A stretch of 64,000 bases of DNA from Rhodospirillales bacterium (lineage in GTDB: Bacteria; Pseudomonadota; Alphaproteobacteria; Rhodospirillales; Defluviicoccaceae), in the NCBI GenBank assembly GCA_007695045.1, contig REEP01000129.1, forward strand, positions 1-64,000. Reading direction: 5' to 3'. Numbering within the stretch: the first letter of the stretch is position 1; the number at the start of each line of letters is the position of its first letter. Positions 41,192 to 50,960 of the stretch are shown piece by piece. The notes under the pieces were generated by a model. The model saw only the letters and a program-made list of their open reading frames with translations, did no database searches and was not told the origin of the DNA. The position numbers were made by a program, and so were the translations under genes.

Positions 41192-44100
41192 ACGGCAGCG
41201 ACACACCCTTGGTTGTTGGCGACGCCCTGTCCGGGACCGTGGTCGACGATTGCGGCTGCTGCGCCGGCACCGCGGTGGAGACGCCGCAGGCGGTTCGCAA
41301 CCGACCGGGCCTGAGCGCCGTCGCCTATCGCGTTGCCACCCACGGCTCTTTCAAGGCCACCATGCTGGCCCGGCTGTCGTCGGCGGCGCACCCGGCCCTG
41401 GACCGGCTGCGGACGCGGGACGACGACGACTTCTCCATCGCCCTGCTCGACGCCTGGGCGACGGTGGCCGACGTTCTGACGTTCTACCAGGAACGCCTCA
41501 TCAACGAGGCGTGGCTCAGGACCGCCACCGAACGCTTCTCGATCCTGGAACTGGCCCGACTGATCGGCTACCGGCCCCGGCCCGGGGTCGCCGCATCCAC
41601 TTGGCTCGCCTTCACCATGGAAGACGCCCCGGGCGCGCCGGACCAGGCCGTGGCGGCGACCCTGGTGGCCCGCGGCACGGCGGTGAAAAGCATTCCCGGC
41701 CCGGGAGAGTTGCCGCAGACGTTCGAGACGATGGAGGACATCGAAGCCCGCGTCGCCTGGAACGCGCTCAGGCCGCGGCAAACGATTCCGCATCCGCCCG
41801 AGGCGGGTGGTCGCAAGGTCTATCTTCACGGCACCGGCCATACCCTCAAGCCCGGCGACATGCTTTTGTTCGTCGGCGACGAGCGTCTAGCTGACAGCGC
41901 CAGCCCCAGGTGGGACTTCCGCCGGATCCAGACGGTCACGGAGGCCGCCGATGCCACCTGGACCCTGGTGACGTGGGATGCGCAGCTGGCCACGGTGCCG
42001 CCGCGCACGCAGTTCCCGGCAGCGCCCTTGGTCTATGTCTTTCGCGAGCGGGCCAGCGTGTACGGCTACAATGCTCCAGCTTGGCGGATACTGGCGGCAT
42101 CGACCCGCGCGTCCTACCTCGGCGTGCCGGAAAGCGACCTGCCGACGGTGGACCCCGGTGAGTGGCCCGATTTCACGATCTTTGCGCCACTCTTTCCGCT
42201 CCAGCCGAAGTATGTCAGCGGTGTCGATGACCTTCTCTTCGCCACGGTCGAGGAGGTTGCGATGGCGGCGACCAGCGCCGCGCAAGCATCGTCGACGCTG
42301 GCCATGCACGAGGCGTCCGCTGCGACCGCCGGCTTGGCCAACGCCGCGGCCGAACTTGGCCGAAGCGGCGTCGAGGTGGCGACCAAGACGGCAGCCGCAT
42401 TGGAGTCGGTGGCGCGGACCACCGCGGACGCCACGATCGCCCAGGCGCACGCCATCGTCCGGAGCCACGTCGCGGGGCTCAACACGCTGATCGAAGGCCC
42501 GCTGGCGACCGTCGAGACCACGGTCAAGCAAGCCGTGATCGGCCGCATCGAGTCCCTCGGGACCAGCCTCGATCAGATTGTGGGACCGCTTCTCGCCGGC
42601 CTGCCGGAAGACCAGGCCCCGGCAGACCTCCTGGATGCCGTTAAATCGGCGGTCCGTACGAAAGTCACGGAAGCAATCGAGGAGGTGCGAGCGGAACTTG
42701 TCCAGATGGTGCCCGACGCGACGGCGATCTTCAACCAGGCAATCGACGCCGCCCGTGCCGCCGTCGACACTGTTCCGGACCTTGATTTTTCGGGACTGGC
42801 TGGCGACCTCGCCAATTCACGGAACCCGTTAGCCGTGCTCGGAAAGGCTGGCGATCAAGCCCTCAACGCGGCGAAAGGTGCCGTGGCCAACCTCAGCCTC
42901 GACGATACCGCTCTACCGGATGGCTATGAGGACCGGTCGCCGACCCAGGTCGTCGAGGATATGATCGCCGGCATGACCGATGCGTTGGGATCGGTTGACC
43001 TGAGCGGTCTTCCCACGCCGCAGTCGATCATGAACGCCGCCAAAGATGCCGTCGATGCCAGCGCCGAGATCGCCGGAACGGTCGAACGGATCAAACAGTC
43101 GGTGATCATGTCCGGCGGTTTGGCGCTGGCACAGGTGGGTGAGGGGATCGCCGCCACAATGGATCAGGTCAGATCGGCTGCCCTGGCCGCGGCCCGCGCC
43201 GTCAATCCAGAGAATGTCATGGCCGAACTGGGCCAGCGGGCAACGGCCTTCGCCAGCCGTGCCGAGACGGCAACCAACTCGGCACTGGATGCGGCAGGCG
43301 CGGCGATCAGTGCCGCCGTCGTTTCGGCCGCCGTTCAGATTGCCAAGGAGGCGCCAGCGCCTTTGCCGGAGCCGACGCCGGAATTCGTCGCCTTGGTGGC
43401 CCGGTTCTTTGCCGATTTCATGATCGCGAAACTGGGCGGTCTGCCGCCACCCGCGGCTGAAACGCATTCCGCCGCCATGGCGCAAATCCAGGCCAAAGTC
43501 GAAGCGATGGTTCCACTCGCCATGCCGGCCGCCGTGGGTGCGACCGGCGAGATGTATCTCGCAGCGTCGTCCGGGGCGACCAAGGTGCGAACCGCCCTGG
43601 TGGCCGCCACGGACAAGGCGTTGATGGCCAAGGTGATCGCCGCGAAACCGATCTTCGACGGCTACAAGCGTTCGAGTGACAGCATCGACTTGGACCGCGT
43701 CTATCCCAACGTGATGAAGGACGGCTGGGTGATGCTGTCGACGCCGACGACGCAGGAGCTGTATCGGGTCACCAAGGCCGTCGAAGGCGCCCGTGATGAA
43801 TATCACCTTTCCGGCAAGACGACCCGGATCACGCTTGCCGGGCCGAACCTCGCGACGTTCGATCCGGCGGTTCGCGAGACGGTGGTCTTTGCCGGGTCGG
43901 ACATCCTCCCGGTCACCGAGGCACCTTTCGAGTGGCCGGTGTTCGGCGACACTGTCGCCCTCGCCCACGAGGTCGAAGAGCTCGAGGCCGGGCGGCTGAT
44001 GATCATCCGGGGGCGCTGTGCCAAGCTTACAGCGGCAACGGGCGTTACTCTTGTGGCAGAGGCCGAAGGCGGCGGCACGCGTTCCGTCGATAAAGGTCAG

Positions 44101-45444
44101 ACACTGACCCTGGTGACCGAACCGAAGGCCATCACTGGCAGCGCCACACAGAAGCTCTGGCGCCTGATCGACGAGGACGGGTTCGCCGGCACGGTGACAA
44201 CGGCAGAGAACGCTTTCGTCGCCCGTTCCGCCGATGAGGACGACGCCGTGCTGGCGGAGGTGGCGGTGCTGGACCGGGTCGAGGCGGTGGAGCCGGGCTA
44301 CAGCCGGATCGTCTTCAAAGCCCCGCTGGAACACGCCTATGACCGGGCCTCCACCGAGATCCTGGCCAATGTGGTGCCGGCCACCCATGGCGAAGCCGCC
44401 GCCGACGTGCTCGGCAGCGGCGATGCCGGCCAACCCTTTCAGCAGTTCGCGCTGCGCCAGAAGCCGCTCACCCACGTCAGCGCCACGACCCCGAGCGGAA
44501 CCGAATCCTCCCTCGACATCCGGGTCAACGACGTTCTGTGGCAGGAGGTGCCGCACCTGTTCGGCCGGTCTCCTAAGGATCGGATCTACGCCACCCGGAC
44601 CGATGACGACGGCGTGACCTCCGTGCAATTCGGTGACGGTGTCACCGGTGCCCGGCTGCCGACGGGACAGGACAATATTCGCGCCAGCTACCGCAAGGGC
44701 GTCGGCCGCGACGGCAATGTCCGGGCCGGGTCGCTGGAGATGCTGATGGCGCGCCCGCTTGGCGTCAAGGAAGCGACCAACCCGCTGCCGGCCACCGGCG
44801 GTGACGATCCGGAGCCGCGCGAACAGGCCCGCACCAATGCGCCGGTCACGGTGCTGACCCTGGAACGCACCGTGTCGCTGCGGGACTACGAGGATTTCGC
44901 CCGCAGCTTCGCCGGCATCGCCAAGGCGCTCGCCACCTGGAGCTGGGATGGCGATACCCGCCGGGTGTTCGTCACCGTGGCCGGTCCCGACGGTGCCACG
45001 GTGGAGGCCGGCAGTGCCCTGCATGACAACCTGCAGAAGGCTTTGAAGCAGGCGGGCGATCCGTTCGTGGCCGTGGCCGCCGGCAGCTACCGGCCGGCAA
45101 CCTTCCGCCTCGGATTCCGGGTCAAGGTCGCCCCGGACCGCACTCCGGCCGTCGTCCTGGCCGCGGTGGAGGCGGCCGTGCGGGCCGGGTTCGCCTTCGA
45201 TGCGCGGTCGTTCGGCCAGCCGGTGACGTCGAGCGAGGTGATTGCGACCGTACACGCGGTCGCCGGCGTGGCCGCCGTGACCCTGACGACGCTGCGGCGC
45301 TCCACGCCGCCCGGCGCCGGTGCGGGTGTCCATCGCCGGCTGCTGGCGGCGTTGCCCGAGGTGGCGGCGGACGGCTCGATGAGCGCTGCGGAACTGCTGA
45401 CCCTGGATCCGGAACCGCTGGAGACGCTGGAGGAAATGGCGTGA
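41188..45444 (+). CDS. baseplate J-like wedge protein 2 with ~480-residue helical insertion
   Basis: 1418 residues. The N-terminus (CGCCAGTAVETPQAVRNRPGLSAVAYRVATH, FYQERLINEAWLRTATE) and the C-terminal half (RIYATRTDDDGVTSVQFGDGVTGARLPTG, VSLRDYEDFARSFAGIAKA) are those of the second eCIS J-like protein. Residues ~345-825 are an Ala/Thr/Glu-rich, proline-poor insertion (AATSAAQASSTLAMHEASAATA and similar), predicted to be long amphipathic or coiled helices. In homologues known to me the flanks, ending WPDFTIFAPLF and starting DSIDLDRVYPNV, are close together. Overlaps the next gene by 4 bp. Confidence 0.85.
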   Translation: MNGSDTPLVVGDALSGTVVDDCGCCAGTAVETPQAVRNRPGLSAVAYRVATHGSFKATMLARLSSAAHPALDRLRTRDDDDFSIALLDAWATVADVLTFYQERLINEAWLRTATERFSILELARLIGYRPRPGVAASTWLAFTMEDAPGAPDQAVAATLVARGTAVKSIPGPGELPQTFETMEDIEARVAWNALRPRQTIPHPPEAGGRKVYLHGTGHTLKPGDMLLFVGDERLADSASPRWDFRRIQTVTEAADATWTLVTWDAQLATVPPRTQFPAAPLVYVFRERASVYGYNAPAWRILAASTRASYLGVPESDLPTVDPGEWPDFTIFAPLFPLQPKYVSGVDDLLFATVEEVAMAATSAAQASSTLAMHEASAATAGLANAAAELGRSGVEVATKTAAALESVARTTADATIAQAHAIVRSHVAGLNTLIEGPLATVETTVKQAVIGRIESLGTSLDQIVGPLLAGLPEDQAPADLLDAVKSAVRTKVTEAIEEVRAELVQMVPDATAIFNQAIDAARAAVDTVPDLDFSGLAGDLANSRNPLAVLGKAGDQALNAAKGAVANLSLDDTALPDGYEDRSPTQVVEDMIAGMTDALGSVDLSGLPTPQSIMNAAKDAVDASAEIAGTVERIKQSVIMSGGLALAQVGEGIAATMDQVRSAALAAARAVNPENVMAELGQRATAFASRAETATNSALDAAGAAISAAVVSAAVQIAKEAPAPLPEPTPEFVALVARFFADFMIAKLGGLPPPAAETHSAAMAQIQAKVEAMVPLAMPAAVGATGEMYLAASSGATKVRTALVAATDKALMAKVIAAKPIFDGYKRSSDSIDLDRVYPNVMKDGWVMLSTPTTQELYRVTKAVEGARDEYHLSGKTTRITLAGPNLATFDPAVRETVVFAGSDILPVTEAPFEWPVFGDTVALAHEVEELEAGRLMIIRGRCAKLTAATGVTLVAEAEGGGTRSVDKGQTLTLVTEPKAITGSATQKLWRLIDEDGFAGTVTTAENAFVARSADEDDAVLAEVAVLDRVEAVEPGYSRIVFKAPLEHAYDRASTEILANVVPATHGEAAADVLGSGDAGQPFQQFALRQKPLTHVSATTPSGTESSLDIRVNDVLWQEVPHLFGRSPKDRIYATRTDDDGVTSVQFGDGVTGARLPTGQDNIRASYRKGVGRDGNVRAGSLEMLMARPLGVKEATNPLPATGGDDPEPREQARTNAPVTVLTLERTVSLRDYEDFARSFAGIAKALATWSWDGDTRRVFVTVAGPDGATVEAGSALHDNLQKALKQAGDPFVAVAAGSYRPATFRLGFRVKVAPDRTPAVVLAAVEAAVRAGFAFDARSFGQPVTSSEVIATVHAVAGVAAVTLTTLRRSTPPGAGAGVHRRLLAALPEVAADGSMSAAELLTLDPEPLETLEEMA

Positions 45445-47570
45445 CGGGCTTCGACGCCGAGAAACTGTACGCGCTGCTGCCGGCGATCCACCGCATCCGC
45501 GATGCGGAGCAGGGCGGTCCGCTCAAGGCCCTGCTCGCCGTCGTCGCCGAGCAGGTCGCGGTGCTGGAAGAAGATCTGGAGCAGTCCTACGACGACCTGT
45601 TCATCGAGACGTGCGCCGACTGGGTCACGCCCTACATCGGCGACCTGATCGGCTACCGTCCCGTTCACGGTGTCGCCGAGGCCGTCAGCAGCCCGCGGGC
45701 GGAGGTCGCCAACACCATCGCCTACCGCAGGCGCAAGGGCACCGCGGCGATGCTGGAGCAGCTTGCCCGGGACGTCACCGGGTGGCCGGCGAGGGTGGTC
45801 GAGTATTTCGAGTTGCTGGGCACCACCCAGTACATGAACCATCTGCGCCCGCACAACCGGGCGACCCCCGATCTCCGGCACTGGGAGCCGCTGGAACGGC
45901 TGGACACCGCCTTCGATACCCTGGCGCACAGTATCGATGTCCGCTCCATCGCCCGCGCCGGCGGCCGCTTCAACATCCCCAACATCGGCATCTTTCTGTG
46001 GCGGCTGAAGGCGCAAGCGTTGACCGAGGCAGAGCCGTCCCGCGTGGATGCGCGCCGTTACCGTTTCAATCCGCTCGGCATCGATGCCCCGCTGTTCACC
46101 CGGCCGGAGACGGAGGCGGTGATCACCCACTTGGCGGAACCGATCAACGTGCCGGAGCCGATCTCCCGCCGGGTGCTCGATGCCTACCTTGAGCGGTACT
46201 ATGGTCCCGGCCTCAGCCTGCTGATCAGCGTCGATGGTACCCCGCTGGAGGCGGACGAGGTGCGGGTGTGCAACCTGTCGGATGCTGGCGCCGGCGCCTG
46301 GGCGCACCAGCCCTCCGACCGGGTCGCGATCGATCCGGTCCTCGGCCGCATCGCCTTCCCCGAAGACCAGGACGGCGACGTGCGGGTCAGCTTCCATCAC
46401 GGCTTCAGCGCCGACATCGGCGGCGGCGAATACGAACGGGCCGCCGCCTTCGCCACGGCCCTGCCCGGGCAGGTCCTGTTGCGGGTGCCCGACGACCGGC
46501 CGACAATCCAGGCGGCGCTGGATGACCTGCCCGCCGCGGGCGGCATCGTCGAGATCACCGATAACCGCCGCTATGGCGAGACCCTGTCCATCGCCGTCGG
46601 TGCGGGCGCCTCGGTGGAACTGCGGGCCGCCAATGGCCGCCGGCCGGTGGTGCTATTGGGCGATACTCTCGCCATCACCGGCGATGCCGATGCCGCCGTG
46701 ACCCTGGACGGACTGGTGCTCGCGGATGCCGGGATCCGCGTGCCGGACACGCCCGGCAACGGACTGCGCGCGCTCACGCTCCGCCATTGCACCTTGGTGC
46801 CGGGGCAGAGCCTGGCCGTCGATGCCACGCCGGCGGTCCCCGGCGGGATCAGCCTGGAGGTGCTGATCGCGGACGTGGGCGTCGCGATGCAGGACTGCAT
46901 CCTCGGCGCGCTTCGCATCCACGAGGGGGCATCGGTGACCGGACGGCGCAGCATCCTCGACGCGCACCAGCCGACCCACGTGGTGTTGGCCGGCCCCGGG
47001 GTCGGTGCCGGCGCCGGAGCGGCCGATGACCCGGCCGGCGGCGACCTCACCCTGTTCGACTGTACCGTGGTCGGCAAGGTGTTCGCGGGCGCATTGCCGC
47101 TGGTGTCCGACAGCATCCTGATGGCGGCGCTGGACCCGGCCGGCGATGCCTGGCCGGCACCGGTGCGGGCACTTCGCAGGCAACAGGGATGCCTTCGCTT
47201 CTCGTTCGTGCCAATCAGCGCGATCGGGCCGCGCCGGTTCCGGTGCCAGCCCGATCTGGAGATCGCCCGGCTGATCGAACTTCGCGAGAACGAGATCGGC
47301 GCACCGCTCGACGCGGCGGCGCGTGCCACGATCCGCCACCGGGTGGTTCAGCGGATGCTGCCGGCTTTTACGACCCTGCGTTACGGCCGTCCCGGCTATG
47401 CCCAGCTTTTGTTATCCGCACCGGCGGAGATCCGACAGGGGGCGGAGGACGAGGCGGAGATGGGCGTGTTCCGGTCGCTCTATCAGCCGCAGCGGGCCAG
47501 CAATCTCGCGGTGCGGCTGGAGGAATACCTGCGTTTCGGCCTGGAGGCCGGCGTGTTCTACGCAACCTGA
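45441..47570 (+). CDS. CIS tail protein I/gp7-like wedge protein with beta-helix C-terminus
   Basis: 709 residues. The first ~230 (YALLPAIHRIRDAEQGGPLKALLAVVAEQ, TCADWVTPYIGDLIGYRP, AYRRRKGTAAMLEQLARDVTGW) match the Afp12/phage tail I-type wedge component. Residues ~340-560 are a right-handed beta-helix-like stretch (PDDRPTIQAALDDLPAAGGIVEI, then repeated valine-rich rungs). The last ~130 residues are alpha-helical. The beta-helix could be a receptor-facing domain. Followed 60 bases later by a GTG-started gene. Confidence 0.85.
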   Translation: MTGFDAEKLYALLPAIHRIRDAEQGGPLKALLAVVAEQVAVLEEDLEQSYDDLFIETCADWVTPYIGDLIGYRPVHGVAEAVSSPRAEVANTIAYRRRKGTAAMLEQLARDVTGWPARVVEYFELLGTTQYMNHLRPHNRATPDLRHWEPLERLDTAFDTLAHSIDVRSIARAGGRFNIPNIGIFLWRLKAQALTEAEPSRVDARRYRFNPLGIDAPLFTRPETEAVITHLAEPINVPEPISRRVLDAYLERYYGPGLSLLISVDGTPLEADEVRVCNLSDAGAGAWAHQPSDRVAIDPVLGRIAFPEDQDGDVRVSFHHGFSADIGGGEYERAAAFATALPGQVLLRVPDDRPTIQAALDDLPAAGGIVEITDNRRYGETLSIAVGAGASVELRAANGRRPVVLLGDTLAITGDADAAVTLDGLVLADAGIRVPDTPGNGLRALTLRHCTLVPGQSLAVDATPAVPGGISLEVLIADVGVAMQDCILGALRIHEGASVTGRRSILDAHQPTHVVLAGPGVGAGAGAADDPAGGDLTLFDCTVVGKVFAGALPLVSDSILMAALDPAGDAWPAPVRALRRQQGCLRFSFVPISAIGPRRFRCQPDLEIARLIELRENEIGAPLDAAARATIRHRVVQRMLPAFTTLRYGRPGYAQLLLSAPAEIRQGAEDEAEMGVFRSLYQPQRASNLAVRLEEYLRFGLEAGVFYAT

Positions 47571-47630
47571 TTCTGACGCCGGCGGCATGACACCGACAGC
47601 GAAAAGACAACCAAGACAAGGAGGGGCGCC

Positions 47631-50600
47631 GTGAGCGGAGACTACAGTCGATCCACCTTCGATCCCTGGCGGCACTTCAGCGGCGTGCTGATGCAGCAGG
47701 GCCGGGTCGCCCTGGATGCCGATTGGAACGAGTTGGTGGCCATCGTGCAGCGGCGCATCCGCGCGGAAGCCGTGGACACCCTGGGCCGTGCGGTGGTGCC
47801 GCGGGAAACGCCGGACGGCTTCGCCATCGCCATCGCCGGCAGCGGCGCTGCCAAGACCATGACCATCGGACGGGGGCGCATCTATGTCCACGGCCACTTG
47901 GCCGAGAACCACGGCGCACCGCCTCTGGTGTTCGATCTGGGGGCCGACCGCCCCGATGGCAGCGGCCCCCTCGGTGTGCTGGCCGAAACCATCGGTAGCG
48001 AGCCGGTGGACTACACGGCCCAGCCCCACTTTCCGTCGCCGCCGGCCCTGCCCGAAAGCGACGGCCCGCACCTCGTGTATCTCGACGTCTGGCAGCGGGA
48101 AGTGACCGCGATCGAGGAGCGAGGCCTGCTGGAGAGCGCACTCGGCGGCGTTGACACCACCACCCGCACGCAGACGGTGTGGCAGGTGAAGGTGCTGGAG
48201 AACGTGGGGGAGGGAGCCACCTGCGCCTCCGCCGATGCCGACCTGGACGGCTGGAACGCGGAGATCGCGCCCTCCGCCGGCCGGCTCACCAGCCGCAGCG
48301 TCACCCCGGAAGATCCTGACGATCCGTGCCTGATCCCGCCCGGCGGCGGCTACACCGGGCTCGAGAACCAGCTTTACCGGGTTGAGATTCATGACCCCGG
48401 ACCGATCGGCACCGCTACCTTCAAATGGTCGCGGGACAACGCCACGGTGGCTTCGGCGGTGGTGGACATCCCCGCGCCGGACACACTCACCGTCACGCGG
48501 ATCGGCCGGGACGCCGTTCTCCGCTTCAACGACAACGACTGGGTGGAGGTGACCGACGACATCCGGGAACTCGCCGGTTTGCCGGGCGAGATGCGGAAGA
48601 TCACCGTGGAAGAGGAGACGCGCCGCCTCAGGCTGTCGAGCCCGCTGCCGGCCGATCTGATCCCCTCCGGGGAGGGAGATGACACGGTCGCGGTCCGCCA
48701 CACCCGGGTCCGCCGCTGGGACCAGAGCGGCGTCGTCCGCGATGCCGATGGTGCCGGCATCGCCGACATGGATGCCGATTCCGGTCCCGGTTCCGACGGC
48801 GTGATCCCGGTGCCTGCGGCCGGGACCTTCGTGGTCCTGGAAAAGGGCGTGCGGGTGAGCTTCAGCGCCGACCCGGCCGGTGGGGCCATGCGTGCCATGG
48901 ACTACTGGACATTCGCCGCCCGCACCGCCGACGCCTCGGTCACGGAGCTGGATGCAGCCCCGCCGGAGGGCATCCACCACCATTATTGCCGGCTGGCGGT
49001 GGTCACCTTCCCGGACACCGTGCTGGATTGCCGGGTGTTCTGGCCACCGCAGTTCGGCGGCGACAGCTGCGCCTGCAGCGTCTGCGTCACGCCGGACAGC
49101 CACAACAGCGGCGCACTCACCATCCAGATGGCGGTGGACCAGGTGCGGGGGCAGGGCGGCACCATCTGTCTCGCTGCGGGAGAATACGCGCTCGGCAGCA
49201 CGCCCGTTCTGATGGACGGGATGCGCTCGGTGCGCATGGTGGGGCAGGGGTGGCGAACGATCCTCTCCTATACCGGCGCCGGTGCGGCGATCGGCGTGCG
49301 CAACAGCCTTGGTGTCACCCTGGAGGACTTCACCGTGCTGACGCCGCCGCGCTCGGACCTTGCCGACCGTGCCATCGGCGGCGGCCCGGCGTTCCATCTG
49401 CGTCACAACGTCGGGATCACCATCCGCCGTTGCGTCGCCCTGCAGTTCGGCAGCCGCGGCGGCGGCAACCCGGCCATCGGCGTCGAGGGCCTGCTGCTGG
49501 GCGCGCTGGTGGAGGAGAACGCGCTGCTGGCACCCTCGGGCATCGCCAGCATGATAGAGGCAGATCCTAATCAGGAGCGCATGGCCTATGCCCTGGTCGC
49601 CAACCTGGTGGTGCGGGACAACGTGATGGTGTGCGGCCGGTCGGCGGTCCGCTTCCCCGACTGGAGCCTGCACCTGAGCGACATGCGCATCACCGGCAAC
49701 ACCATTCTCATAGTGCCTGGGGGCGGTAGCGAAGGGGCGGTGGTGACCACCGGTGCTGCGGGTCCCGGCAGCCGCCTGGCCGTGGACGGCAATCTGATCT
49801 ATGCCGCCGGCGACGGGGTCGTGACCGGCATCGACCATACCCGCATTCGCGACAATGAACTCACCTGGTTCGGCACCGACGAAGACGGGAACCAGCCGAC
49901 CACCGGTTCCGGCGTTGTCGTCACTCAAGGGCTGCGCCCGGACCGGGTCGATGACTGCCGCATCGAGGGCAACCGGATCGACCGGGCGCCGGAAGCCGGG
50001 ATCGCGATCCGTCACCGCCTGGGCGCCGCCCGCATCGCCGGCAACAGCGTGCTGCGGGCCGGCCGGGCCGCCATTGCCATGGCTGCCGAAAGCGGTGCAG
50101 GCGAGCTTGCCGTCATCGACAACCGGTTCGAAGACATCATGCCGACGTTCATGGGGGATGGCGAGGCGGCCGTCGCCGTGCACCTGATTGGGGTCGATCG
50201 GCTGACGTTCTCGCGCAACACCGTGCGCGGGGTTGCGCAGCGGGCGGTCGAGACCCCCGGTCAGGCGGCCGTGTTCATGCAGGGTTGCCGCGACGCCCTG
50301 CTTGCCGGCAACCAGCTGACCGACATCGGCCCAATCGAAGGGTTCCGCGAGACGATGGCGATCCTGGCTTCGCTGCCGCTTGCCTCGCTGCACATCACGG
50401 ATAGCGTCATCGTCCGCAGCCAGGATGGGCCGCGGGAGCAGGATGCCACGTCTTGGTATGCCATCCGCATCCTCGCCGGGATCTCGGAAAGCCCCCCTCT
50501 GACTCACCGGCGGAGATTAAACTACCCGCTGTTCGTCAGGACAGAAGGCACGGTATTCGCCATCGATGCATTTGGCATCCGCACCGTGGCCAACGGGCTT

Positions 50601-50924
50601 GACCCGGTGCTTCACATCCAGGGCAACAGCATCACCGCGTGGGGGCAAAGCCCGGCCGTGCAGGCGATCCTGGACGGGTCCTGCGTAGTAACCGGCAACA
50701 CCTGCCACCTTCAGGGGCAAAGCGGGGCCAACGCGGTGGTGCAGATCGCCGCCCAACGGATCGCGGTCTCCAACAACGTGGTGCGTCGGCCCTCGGAGCA
50801 GGACGCGATCCAGCTGCAGGGCAAGGCGTTCACCGTGGTCGGCAACATCACGTTCGGAAATATCCGTATCAACGGCAGCCCGCTGCCGCCGCCGTGGCAG
50901 GATCTCAACGTGCTGTCGTCGTGA
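47631..50924 (+). CDS. DUF6519-type protein with large right-handed beta-helix
   Basis: 1097 residues from the GTG at 47631, directly after GGAGGGGCGCC. The N-terminus (GDYSRSTFDPWRHFSGVLMQQGRVALDADWNE) is the DUF6519 signature found in many eCIS and tail-like clusters. Residues ~490-1085 are pectate-lyase-like beta-helix rungs with many Asn/Asp/Gly turns (GNTILIV, DNELTWFG, RNTVRGV). No catalytic residues of a known hydrolase are claimed. It is the best candidate for a fibre or surface-binding appendage, because no Afp13-like fibre gene is present. Confidence 0.8.
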   Translation: MSGDYSRSTFDPWRHFSGVLMQQGRVALDADWNELVAIVQRRIRAEAVDTLGRAVVPRETPDGFAIAIAGSGAAKTMTIGRGRIYVHGHLAENHGAPPLVFDLGADRPDGSGPLGVLAETIGSEPVDYTAQPHFPSPPALPESDGPHLVYLDVWQREVTAIEERGLLESALGGVDTTTRTQTVWQVKVLENVGEGATCASADADLDGWNAEIAPSAGRLTSRSVTPEDPDDPCLIPPGGGYTGLENQLYRVEIHDPGPIGTATFKWSRDNATVASAVVDIPAPDTLTVTRIGRDAVLRFNDNDWVEVTDDIRELAGLPGEMRKITVEEETRRLRLSSPLPADLIPSGEGDDTVAVRHTRVRRWDQSGVVRDADGAGIADMDADSGPGSDGVIPVPAAGTFVVLEKGVRVSFSADPAGGAMRAMDYWTFAARTADASVTELDAAPPEGIHHHYCRLAVVTFPDTVLDCRVFWPPQFGGDSCACSVCVTPDSHNSGALTIQMAVDQVRGQGGTICLAAGEYALGSTPVLMDGMRSVRMVGQGWRTILSYTGAGAAIGVRNSLGVTLEDFTVLTPPRSDLADRAIGGGPAFHLRHNVGITIRRCVALQFGSRGGGNPAIGVEGLLLGALVEENALLAPSGIASMIEADPNQERMAYALVANLVVRDNVMVCGRSAVRFPDWSLHLSDMRITGNTILIVPGGGSEGAVVTTGAAGPGSRLAVDGNLIYAAGDGVVTGIDHTRIRDNELTWFGTDEDGNQPTTGSGVVVTQGLRPDRVDDCRIEGNRIDRAPEAGIAIRHRLGAARIAGNSVLRAGRAAIAMAAESGAGELAVIDNRFEDIMPTFMGDGEAAVAVHLIGVDRLTFSRNTVRGVAQRAVETPGQAAVFMQGCRDALLAGNQLTDIGPIEGFRETMAILASLPLASLHITDSVIVRSQDGPREQDATSWYAIRILAGISESPPLTHRRRLNYPLFVRTEGTVFAIDAFGIRTVANGLDPVLHIQGNSITAWGQSPAVQAILDGSCVVTGNTCHLQGQSGANAVVQIAAQRIAVSNNVVRRPSEQDAIQLQGKAFTVVGNITFGNIRINGSPLPPPWQDLNVLSS

Positions 50925-50960
50925 ACCGCCGGCAGCGAGAGCGTCAGGGAGAACGAAACC

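Noticed and set aside
42913-45333. 806-codon open frame on the minus strand
   Set aside because: Antisense shadow of the J-like wedge gene; Arg/Gly/His-rich translation without motifs.
47412-50507. 1031-codon open frame on the minus strand
   Set aside because: Antisense to the tail-I and DUF6519 genes; low-complexity His/Arg/Gly-rich translation with no family motif.
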